Shown here: piece after piece, positions 1 through 11,200 of the stretch
Position numbering within the stretch: position 1 is the first letter of the stretch
Layout of the letters: each line of letters opens with the position of its first letter
Source of the DNA: Oryzias latipes
Lineage: Eukaryota; Chordata; Actinopteri; Beloniformes; Adrianichthyidae
DNA: 64,000 nucleotides
NCBI RefSeq assembly: GCF_002234675.1
Contig: NC_019877.2
Coordinates: 24,447,519 to 24,511,518, forward strand
Direction of reading: 5' to 3'
Position numbers and translations under genes: made by a program
Notes under the pieces: generated by a model
Database searches by the model: none
The model's input: the letters and a program-made list of their open reading frames with translations, nothing else
What the model was told of the DNA's origin: nothing

Positions 1-2216
1 ACTCCTCTGTCTGACCTACAGCACATCTCACCACCGTCATACTTCTCTCATACATGTCCTGAACTACTCTGACATACTTCTCTGCCACTCCAGACGACCT
101 CATACAGTACCACAGCTCCTCCCTCGGCACCCTGTCATACGCCTTCTCTAAATCTACGAACACACAATGCAGCTCCTTCTGACCATCTCTGTACTTTTCC
201 ATCAACATTCTCAAAGCAAAAATGGCATCAGTGGTGCTCTTACGGGGCATGAAACCATACTGCTGCTCACAGATCTCCACCTTCTTCCTAAGCCTGGCTT
301 CCACTACTCTTTCCCACAGCTTCATTGTGTGGCTCATCAACTTTATTCCTCTATAGTTGCTGCAGTTCTGCGTGTCACCCTTGTTCTTAAAGATCGGGAC
401 CAGAACGCTTCTCCTCCATCCCTCAGGCATCTTCTCACTCTCTAGAATCCTATTGAACAACCTTGTTAGAAATTCCACTGCTGTCTCTCCTAAGCACTTC
501 CATACCTCCACAGGTACGTCATCAGGACCAACGGCCTTTCCGCTCTTCATCCTTTTCAGAGCCTTCCTAACCTCATCCTTTCCAATCTCTGCTACTTCCT
601 GCTCCACAACAACCACATCTTCCTCCCTTCTTTCCCTGTCATTTTCTAAGTTCATCAGCTCCTCAAAATACTCCTTCCATCTTTTCTGTACACTCTCCTG
701 GGTTGTTAGCACCTTTCCATCTCTGTCCTTAATCACCCTTATCTGTAGCACGTCCTTCCCATCTCTGTCTCTCTGTCTGGCTAGCCTGTACAAGTCCTTC
801 TCTCCTTCCTTTGTGTCTAACCTGTCATATAGCTCATCGTAAGCTTTCTGTTTGGCCTTTGCCACCTCTCTCTTCACTCTACGCTGCGCTTCCTTGTACT
901 CCTGTCTACCTTCCTCAGTCCTTTCTACATCCCACTTCCTTTTAGCCAACCTCTTCCTCTGGACGCATTCCTGTACTTCCTCATTCCACCACCAAGTGTC
1001 TTTACCGTCTTTCCTCTTTCCAGATGACACACCTAGCACCTTCCTACCTGTTTCCCTGATAACCTCTGCTGTAGTTTCCCAGTCATCTGGAAGCTCATCC
1101 TGACCACCCAGGACCTGCCTCAACTTCTGCCTAAATTCCTCACAAGTTTCTTCATTCTGTAGCTTCCACCACTTGGTCTTCTTTTCTGTTTTCCCTCTCT
1201 TCTTCTTCCTGACCTCCAGAGTCATCTTACACACCACCATGCGGTGCTGTTTGGCTACACTCTCTCCTACCACCACTTTGCAGTCATTAACCTCTCTCAA
1301 ATGACCTCGTCTACATAGGATGTAGTCCACCTGAGTACTCCTACCTCCACTTCTGTATGTCACTCTATGTTCCTCTTTCTTCTGGAAGTAAGTGTTGACT
1401 ACAGCCATTTCCATCCTCTTCACAAAGTCCACCACCATCTGTCCCTCCAGATTCCTTTCCTTCACACCAAACCTGCCCATCACCTCCTCATCACCTCTGT
1501 TGCCCTCACCAACATGCCCATTAAAGTCTGCTCCAATAACAACTCTCTCTCCTCTGGGAAAACTCTCTATGACCTCATCCAACTCACTCCAGAATCTCTC
1601 CTTCACTTCTAACTCACAGCCAACCTGTGGCGCATACCCACTGACTACATTCACCATCACCCCTTCAATTTCTAACTTTAGGCTCATCATCCTGTCTGAG
1701 ACTCTTTTCACCTCTAGAACACTGTTTACAAACTCCCCCTTCAGAATCACACCTACCCCGTTTCTCTTCCTATCAACACCATGATAGAACAGTTTGTATC
1801 CTCCTCCAATACTACGTGCCTTGCTGCCCTTCCACCTTGTCTCCTGCACACACAGTACATCTACCTTCCTTCTCTCCATCATGTCTGCCAGCTCTCTGCC
1901 TTTCCCTGTCATTGTACCAACGTTAAGAGTCCCTATTCTCAAACCTATGTTCCTGCCTTTTCCCTTCTCTCTCTGGCCACGGGCCCTTCTGCCTCCCCTC
2001 TTTCTTCCACCAACAGTAGTCAAATTTCCACCGACACCCTGTAGGTTAACAGCATCGGTGGCGGTCGTTGTTAACCCGGGCCTCGACCGATCCGGTATGT
2101 CTAAAGTGTTGTGGATGATTCGCATGGTTATTTTGGCAATTTTTTACGCCGGATGCCCTTCCTGACGCAACCCTCTCTATTTATCCGGGCTTGGGACCGG
2201 CACAGAGGCAACTGGC
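1..2216 (-). mobile_element. RTE-clade non-LTR retrotransposon, 5' part with open reading frame running off the left edge
   Basis: Read on the minus strand, a start codon at 2125-2123 (just after an in-frame stop at 2146-2144) opens a frame with no stop down to position 2, i.e. at least 708 codons. The N-terminal half is an apurinic endonuclease domain: [12 protein letters not shown], then [11 protein letters not shown], then [16 protein letters not shown]. The C-terminal half is the start of a reverse transcriptase: [30 protein letters not shown] and [17 protein letters not shown], the last carrying the first catalytic aspartate. The YADD box and 3' end lie outside the window. Upstream, 2126-2216 is the conserved non-coding 5' leader of this fish RTE family. 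The family encodes a single endonuclease/RT protein for target-primed insertion. The open frame over more than 2 kb suggests a young copy. Clade is from recognised motifs, without a database search. Confidence 0.9.
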
Positions 2217-2235
2217 TTGCAACCCCTGTGGCTAG

Positions 2236-2345
2236 ATGATTGCTCCTAATCATAAATAGACATATCGATTGTCAAATATTTGCTTGAAATGGAGTGGGAA
2301 CATGTAAACTTATTTATTTCCACCCCTATTATGTTTAACTTTTTT
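2236..2345. repeat. Dispersed repeat fragment shared with 58440-58720
   Basis: The run around TTTGCTTGAAATGGAGTGGG followed by CCACCCCTATTATGTTTAACT is matched near 58600 by TTGCTTGAAAGGGAGTGG and CCACCCCTGTTCTACTGTAACT in the same orientation. It is probably a non-LTR retrotransposon 3' region. The family is not identified. Confidence 0.5.
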
Positions 2346-3689
2346 TGTGACCCTTAGTAGTCCGAGGCCTTTTAGTGCATTTTAATTTTAATTTTACAAT
2401 TTGTTAAAATAATTTATCTCTAAAACATTTCTTGCCATGCTTTATATCGATCTTTTTAGCACAACCCCAGCGTCTTCTTTTTTATTTTTAATAGAAATGT
2501 TGATTATAATACACCCTAATTTAAATTATCTGAAAATACAATTAAATTCAAATTTTAAACAAAAACCCTAACCCTATACTCATGTGGGGGGGGGGGGGGG
2601 GGTCTGCATCATTCCTACATCACTGTAAACACCCAATGTGATTGACAAACTAACCACTGAGGTCACTGAGGGTTTATATCATTTTTATATAGTTTCCAGT
2701 TCTCAACATCATTTTAAAGTTCAAATGTTTTTGGTCCAAATGCAAATTATTTATCAAACAACCAAGATGAACTGCTTATTGATTATCACAAGTGGATATT
2801 ATTACATAAATCATTTTTATTCACCTGAAAACGCAGAATCAGGCAAACAAATAATCTTTTATAATTGATGTTGGAAAAAAAAAATGTTAGATTTCTGGAA
2901 ACAACGAGATTCTCTTTTCACATTTTCTATGACTATTGTGCAAAATAAAATAAAAAGGATCTGACACAAGTCGTTTTGCTGCTGGATTCATTGACCGTTT
3001 CATTTTTGTGTTTTGAACAGAAAAACAACAATAAAACTTGACCAATAGTTAATAACATTGTTTTTTGAACAAGGTCCTGTGTGCTTCACGTCAGATTCGT
3101 CTTCTGCAACCAGAACCATCCAGAACTTCCACAAGGTCGTCCCAGTCTTCTGCAGAGATGTCTCGTGTCTCCATCAAAATGTTGCGTTCTTGTCTGCACA
3201 CAAACTACAGGAAACGAGAGGGAAAGTCTGTGTACACGACCAAAAAGCACTTGTTCAATCAAGGGAAGCGCACGTTTGTTTAGGAAGTCCCAACAATCCA
3301 GGAAACCTTTCAAAAGAATTTGGGGAGTTTTCTTGGAGGAATAGGAAAATAAGAGATTCTTAGATCAATGCGTCCACTTTCCTTCCCATGTGAACATGAG
3401 ATGGGCACAAATGTCCATAACCAGGTCAGACACAACGTCTCTCCCATCTTTCATCCCTGTCATAATTCTACGAACAAAGTCAGATTTCCCTTTTTCTTTA
3501 TTCTCCTGAATTGTTTCACTAAATTGTTTTACCTGAAGTGTTCACTTTCTGTGGTGGGGATGGAGGGTATAATATTCTACGTGGGTTTACACCAGGCAGA
3601 CACTCCTTCAACGTTTGGCTTTTGAGATACAGAGGGTTAGCAACAAATATACAAACACAACCTTCTGTACGTTTACACCACCTGCTTTA

Positions 3690-3810
3690 ACCCTTGTGCA
3701 TGGACACCAGTGAAGACCAAAAATCATTGAAGAAAAAAGGTTCAGCGCACTGTCTTGTGGGGTCTAGATGACCCCAGACCCAACGTTAACGTGCCCTGGA
3801 GAGATAACAC
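3690..3810 (+). repeat. MITE-like dispersed repeat (copy 1 of 3)
   Basis: The segment with GGACACCAGTGAAGA, then ATCATTGAAGAAAAAAGGTT and GGTCTAGATGACCC is found again on the minus strand at about 61970-62080 with few differences, and more distantly at 25980-26070. No coding capacity and no clear terminal repeats were seen. Confidence 0.6.
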
Positions 3811-5279
3811 ATCAATGTAAGGGTGGGGTCACACTACAAGATAGGACAAGGGTCAGCTCAGTTCTTGTGAAGCGTTGCTTCTCTGGATAACAAAAATAAT
3901 AGATTGTTTTAAATAAAATTATTAGGAGAGGTTGCTAGCTCCAAAGAACCCATGGTGGGATGCCTGCGATGGACCAACGGGCGGGTAGAATTCGTCCAGA
4001 CCAAAGGCTCCCCCTGGTGGACACATGGCGCACTACCTGGTGGACAGCTGACTGCAGTGAAGGGCATAAGGGTTTTTCTGAGCAGGTCAGGGAAAACAGC
4101 AGCAGCTCCCCAACACCAGCAACGATGGGAAGGTGATTAAAATAAACCCTCCCTGACAAATGATTGGACGTTGGAGCAGATGGAAGCAGCAGGCTGACAG
4201 GGAACAACAAAGTGGGCGGAGCAGCCCCCAGATCCTGGTAAAACAGGTCACAGCAATGCCAAAGAGAATGATACAGAAAATGAGGGCCAGCAAGTGGTCC
4301 CACTCCTATGGAGGGGCTCTGATTGTTTCTATGCAGCTCCAGCAGCACCCAAACAACAGGAGGAGCCAAACTGACAGCACCTGAGCTGCAGGTGAGCTGC
4401 AGGTGAGCTGGCGGTGAGGCCCACCCAGCCGGCTACACTGTGAAGATTCAGCGTGAACAGAGATCCTCCGCTAAAATTCCTTCATGCTTTCAGCTGCTTC
4501 AACCACTGAGGTTTGAAAACATTTAGCTCCTTCAGAAGATTCTAGTTTTGATGTTCAGGACTTTTGTATTATTTAGCTGCTTTTTATTTATTATTCGCTG
4601 CTTTGGTTAATGAAAATGAATACATGAAAAATCTCAAAGTTGAGAACATCAACACACTTCAAAGGAAAAAGATGATAAAGACCTTTGATATTTAGCAAAC
4701 TTTATTTTTATTATTGACAAATAAAGTGCAAAAACCAAGAATTCCTCTTAAGAAATTTGTCACTTAAAGCCTTTTTTGTTAAAGTTTTTTAGACGTGAGT
4801 CTTTCCCTTTAAATACGTACAGTTTATACATTTTATACATTTCATATCCAGTGTTTATCCTTTTTATTTAATTCTTCACATGTTTCAGGTTCAACGATTT
4901 ATCTCCTGGCTGAACAGTGGGCGGGGCCTGACTAAAAAGGCAGCCCGAGTGATGCTGTGGTTGTCATGGAAACGTATGTATTTAAAGGTGATGCATTTCT
5001 GCAGTAACTAACAATAAGTTATGAAAATTGTTTTTGTTTAGTGAAGACCTTTAGACTAAAAACGTGCTGGTTCATCACACGTTTGACTCAGCTCAGGAAA
5101 GACCCAAACCCGGTTTAACTTATAAAATCAATAGATGTGGTTCTGGTGGACAAACAGAAAGAAGAGGAGCAGCAGCCAGGTCACTATATCCCTGCTCTTC
5201 ACACCGTCTGTGGAGATGCAGACACACAGGAAAACATTCAGAGGAGGAAGACTGTCCAGCGAAGGCGGAGTGTCGGTGG

Positions 5280-8200
5280 TCATTCTGACAGCTGAAGGCC
5301 GCAGCGCCTCCTGAACTCCTGTCCCCGTTCATGGATCCATTTGTTGGACACTGCAGGAGGAAGACGAGGACAGGAGCATTTATGTCCTCCAGCTGTTGAA
5401 GGATACAACCACATCCATGCTGTTGAGTTAGGGGGGGAAACTCTGGTTAAAAAGCCTTTTTGTCCTACTTCTGGGTTCCTTCTCCCCGTTCTGGATCCTC
5501 CGGGTGAAGTCAGAGAGGATCTGTCCGGATTCTGTCTGTGGACTAAACAGACGCTGTGGAGAAACGTGGACTCACCCCACTTGTTCCCGACCAGAACTGG
5601 ACAGGCTGCATGTCGAGTTCGATAGTCTCCTTCTCCGCTCCGGTGCAGATTGTACCAGAATACCGCCGTCCCCTGGTCACATGACACAAGCATCAGCTTC
5701 AAGCGTCGTGTGTCAGGATTCAACTCAACGTGGAAACATTTTTTAATTTTATGTTTTTTCAATTAAAAACCCAAACAAGCAACCATCTCCATCCACTTTT
5801 GTTCTTCAAGAAGAATCTGAAATCTCCTAAAGCTGAACCTGAATCATGCACACCTCAGAGACGGAGAGAAACCAACAAGTCAAAGGAAACCAACATGAAC
5901 TAAAGACGGAAGACTTTGATGATGTGTAATGGAAAAATGTACTTTTTGTATCTTTTTACAAGACCACCATGATGGCTGACATGAGAAAAACGCCGTCACA
6001 CCTGGAACTTTTTAGACTTTAGGCTTAAGTGAGGTGACATCGACATCAGTCTGCTCCAGGTTCACAACAATGTGAAAAAAGAAAAACGCAGAAATGCAAT
6101 TTTAAGGTCAATTTTCTTCATACAGTGTTTTTGATTTTCCTCAAACTGGGTCTATAAAGATATATAATTTATAATCTACAAAAACTCTTATTAACAGACT
6201 TTTCATCTGAATCTGATTTCTGCTGAAGCCAGATTGAAATTCATCAAAAAGATTCTCCGTATGTGCATGTTGAAAGTGAAACCAGTTTGGGGGGATTTGG
6301 TGATGTACGGACGGCGCCAACCATTTCAAAACACAGATTCTCTGGTTGAAGCCAGAGAATGACCGAATCTAACCAAAGCATGGTCCTTTAAACAGGTCTG
6401 CTCTCTGACTTACACACCTTTTTGGGCCAAACAACAGCACCAATGTCCGTGAAGACAGTGTTGCCCCCCGCCTGCACGTCGCTCATCTGCATCAGGAAGG
6501 AGGACAGCATCAGCGGACGATCATACAGGAAGTGACAACACCAACACAGGAGATCACTGACGTAGAGCAGCCAGGTGGCAATTCGGTTCCCGGTGCCCAA
6601 CTCCTCAAACGCATCCGCCTCGTCTTTCTGCCAAAGACAGGAAGTTCTTGTGGACTTTTACCAAAGACAAACAGTTATGAAGGCCGGGCTCCGGCTTTGT
6701 CCTGCTCTCTTTCACAGAACCACAGCACTTACCCGTCCAAAGTCAAAATGAGGCTCATACTGGCCCCCGACGCCATAGTTCGCCACCTACACCAAAAACA
6801 CGAAAACAACAAGTGTTCACCACATACATTCTCTTTTTAGCTTCAAAATGAAAGCAGAAACGTCTTAAAAGGGCATCAAACTTGACTTCAGAGACCTTAA
6901 GCACTCTGGAGCAGCCACATCACTATTTATATGCAGTAAAGTCTGAACCAGGACGTAAACTCATCTTTTTAGTTGAATGTTTTAAAGCTTCAACCTTTTC
7001 TCCATGACACAAAAAATCTCCTTTAAACTTGGATTTTTCTTGAGTTATCCATGAAACGGACATTTGTGTTAAAGTCAAGCATTAAAGTTTGTCTTGACAT
7101 CTTTATGAACGTCTTCCACTGCTATGTTATTGTTGGCTGCAGTGTCAGTAAAGCCCAGGAAAAAGCATTTGTCCTGCAGGCGTGGAAAGGGCCTGACTTG
7201 GCAAGTAAGTATGGAGTGATATTTATGAAAATATTAAATATTTGCTTTCTATTTTTTTGCTTTCATGGAATATTTTTGCGTTTACAAAACAAATATTTTT
7301 GCATGTGTTGTGTGTCATCTCGCTTTTTTCCTATCTTGATTTGTCTCACTAAACTGACACATGTGAGCAAAATCAAAGATAAGAAAAAAGCGAGACGACA
7401 CACAACGAATGCGAAAACATTTGTTTTGCAAACGCAAAAATACTTCATGAAAGCAAAAATAAAAATTTGAAAGCAAGAAAAAAAAAGTTTGGAATAAAAA
7501 AAGAAAAAATTATATTCCACATTTTCCTTTGCGACTTAGAAAGTTTTGTGTGCAACGTGGTGGCATAAACATCCCTCCATAGGTAAGCAGTCACCTGCAG
7601 GTCTTCGGCCGTACTGACGTCCAGGCCTGTGATGTCCTCAATCCTCTGGTTGATCCTGTCCACTATGGGATGCTCATGCGATCCGAGCCAGGCGCTGGGA
7701 GAGAAGGACAGAGGGAGAGCTGCTGCTGGAGACGAATCTGTTCACCCGCATGCTGCTGCTGATTATTTAGAACCACGCAGCTATGTTAGCTCTAAAATCC
7801 TCCTAAAAGCCGGGGAAAGATGCAGAAGCAATGTGGGAAAGTCTTCAGTGGTTTCTCTCTCTTCATCTTTTCAGCATTTTGCTCCCAGTTTATGAAACAG
7901 TCTGCCTGAGCATCGAGGGGCGTGTGAGAGTGTGGATATTGACAAAAAAAAGCTCAAAACCCACTTATATAATTTGCCTTTCATTAAAAATTAAGAATCA
8001 TTCATTCTAGTATTTCATACTTTTAAATGTTTAGGTTTAAACATTTAAAACCCGTCTGGGTGGGGCTGTTGTCCCACCTGGGGACCCGGCTCATTGCTTG
8101 AAGTGTCTCTATCCTGCCGTTCAGAACAAACTATATCCATCCATAGGATATTATCTTTGGTACGCTAAAGAACGATTTTTAAAAAAGACATAGGAGTTAT

Positions 8201-11200
8201 TTTTGAAGCTCCTTTTCCTACCCGGAAGTAAGACGACTCAATCTCTGAGGCTCCGCCTTTCTCTCCTTGTGGGTTCCGCCCATTTCATGCTGTCAACCTA
8301 GAGCCGCCCTCGGGAGCGTGTCTGCGTTTCGCCCATGGAAACAACCAACAAAGATGGATGTGCGTATGGTGCATATTAACGTTTTGCAGATCACCGCTGT
8401 CTCCACAGAGAAAGGGTGTGTGTGTGTTAGCCTGGGGGCGGAGCTAGAAGAGCACAGACTCTTCCTGGAAGGGGCTGTTCCTCACTTATCTATACCACAC
8501 TGGCTGTTTCCGTATTCCCCCCCTGACCCCTAACTACAAAAAAACTATAGTGTGGCACTATGCAGTGCCCTGGATTTTAAAAGCACTTCGGACACCATGC
8601 TCACACATGACGTCATTGATTTCACAAAGTTAAAATCTCGTTTTAGGATGACGATCTATGAATCCACTCAATTTGGGCAAAAATTCTTCCGCTGCAATGC
8701 ATTGTGGTCCGTATTTACCGATCTAGTGAGCATCGATAAACACTGGTTTTTTGCAGAGACTTCTGAGAAATTTCTAGGGAACTCGATTTTGGAATTGTAG
8801 ATTCGGACAGCACTAGAAAATGGTGAACGCTCTAGTCTATATAGTGCACTGTATAGTGAGTAGTGAAGGCATTCAGACACAACATATGTGTGAATCTGCT
8901 CGTTTTGGAGGATGGGGAGGGGCTGGTGCTCTGAGCACAGGGTTTTAGAGGAATGCTCAGAAATGCGTGAATGGATTAAAATAGTTCTATGGGTTTTTTT
9001 TGACCATCCACCTTACTCCGCTTGTCTGGGACCGGGTCGCAGGGCAGCAGTCTAAGCAGAGATGCCCAGACTTCCCTCGCCCCAGCCACTTCCTCCCGCT
9101 CCATTGGCGGGACCATGAGGCGTTCCCAGGCCAGCTGACAGACATGGTCTCTCTAGCGTGTCCTGGGTCTTCCCCGGGGCCTCCACCCAGTGGGACATGC
9201 CCGGAACACCTCTCCAGGTAGGAGTCCAGGAGAAATCCGGACTAGATGCCCGAGCCACCTCAACTGCCTCCTTTCGATGTGGAGGAGAAGCGGTTCTACT
9301 CCGAGCATCTCACCCTATCTCTAAGGGAGCGCCCCGCCACCCTACGGAGGAAGCTCATTTCACCCGCTTTTATTCCTGGTTCTTTGGGTTCTTTGGGTCA
9401 TGACCCAGAGCTCATGACCATAGGTGAGTGTTAGAACAAAGATCGACCGGTAAATTGAGAGCTTTGCTTTTTGTCTTAGCTCTCTCTTCTTCACAACGGA
9501 CCGATACAACGACCGCATAAACTACGAACGCCGCTCTGATCCGCCTGTCAATCTCACGCTCCAGTCTTCCCTCACTCATGAACATATATATTCATGAGTG
9601 AGATATTTAAACTCCTCCAACCTGGGGCAGGGACACTCCACCCACCCAGAGATGGTAAACTACCTTCTCCGGTCAAGAACTATGGCCTCAGATTTAGCGG
9701 TGCTGACCCTCATCCCAGCCGCTTCACACTCGGCTGCAAACCGCCTCAATGTTTTTGTTGTTGTTTTTTGTGAGGAGTTAAAATCATAAAACACTTGAAA
9801 GCTCAAAAAGAGGATTTTGCATGGAGGAGGCCCTTTAACTGTGATGATGCTGGGCATCCACTCAAGGAAGAGAATTCAGCCATTGCCGTGTTCACCACCA
9901 ACTTCATTGGCGTTTCTGTTCAGTGTCTTCTCTCATGTTTTATGGATTCATGGGGAGGTTTGAGGTAGTCTCTTTTTAGGTTTTACTATTTTAACATATT
10001 AATATTTAATTATTAGGATAATCTCTAAACGTTTTAAATAATTAGGGTTACTTTGTTAGTATTTGAATAAGATTTATGATTCATGGCTGAAAAGCTCCTC
10101 TAACTGTAAAGTTTGAGTCACATGCCCCTTAAAGGGGCGTCAGGGCTGTCCAGGCCTGAGGAGCGGTCAGCTCAGGTGTGTCTTACAGTTCACCTGCGGC
10201 CACCTAAAGAGACATCATGAATAGAACATACCATGGTCATGCGTGTATCGTGAGGTATTTGTGAGGACCATGCACAACCTCATGAAGTACGGCTGATGCC
10301 TTCATTTGGTGCCCTTGTGCCACCCTCTACTTGCTGGCAAGGTGCGGGTTCCAACTCCTTACTACTCCTTAATGACCGTGCACAGATCCTGCATGACCGG
10401 GGTGTGCGTGCGCTATGGAAGTGCACGTAGGATGTCCACACAAACAAGTCTTCACCTATGGAGACCAAACAAGCCAGAAGCAACTTAAAGGTTGGGTGTC
10501 CTCCCCACAGACACTTTGACATGGAACTGTGGTAGCCAGAAATCCAACCAACAACCATTCAGGGAGACGACAGCCCCCCCTTGAGCCACAGTTGTGGTGC
10601 ATGCTCAGACTTTAGGCGGGACTTTAACCTTTTTACTCTGCAGCTTCTAGGTGTGTGAACCCGAGACGACACAAACTGCTTCTGCATTTTTCCCACCGAG
10701 CTCCTGCCGTTGGTGCAGCACAAACCGACATGCAGCTCAGTGCCCCTTACCTCTTGGAGACTCTGTACTGCGCCGTGGTCAGTTTTCCTGTCTGAGGGTC
10801 ATGCACCGTGGCTCGTCTGAGCTAAGTCAGCATTAAGTTACACAAAGACAAGGAAAGAGGAAGAGGAAAGTCACTGAAGCTGCAGCAATGCTGCAGGCAG
10901 GAAGGCAGTAGGAAGGAGCCATCGCTGCTCCAGGAATCAAACAGGTCTTTCTGTTAATTCTAGATGATGAGAAGGTCAAGAGAAGCAGAGGTTCAGATTC
11001 TCAGTTATGCAGCTGAACTCCTGCACCAGCCAGAGTAGGAAAGGAAACATCAAGGGGGATAATCAGGCTGGTTGCCCTGCTGCCCCCACGAAAGCTTAAT
11101 GAGAGTTCAGATCAGACTGTGTGGAACAGTTTGGTCAGAAACCTTCATTCCTAGCAAAAGCAGAACATGTCCCACTTGCTCCTGTGACCTTTTCAGCTGA

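Larger units (their letters stand above)
2217..5279. other. Intergenic region downstream of p4ha1, repeat scraps only
   Basis: No convincing gene is seen. A repeat fragment lies at 2236-2345 and resembles 58440-58720. A poly-G run of 17 is at 2586-2602. A MITE-like fragment at 3690-3810 recurs inverted near 62000. The p4ha1 3' UTR must begin at 5279 going leftwards; a minus-strand AATAAA at 4868-4863 is one possible end but cannot be proven. The ORFs between 3935 and 4384 show no recognised domain, apart from a hydrophobic stretch discussed under findings. Confidence 0.5.

Noticed and set aside
357-2165. Several plus-strand ORFs of 80-160 codons rich in Ser, Pro and Leu
   Set aside because: They are antisense shadows of the RTE retrotransposon coding frame on the minus strand.
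2561-2577. Telomere-like AACCCTAACCCTA
   Set aside because: Only two units in AT-rich sequence; no array, so no interstitial telomere.
7263-7520. Overlapping ORFs on both strands
   Set aside because: They arise from the palindrome, which gives similar frames on both strands.
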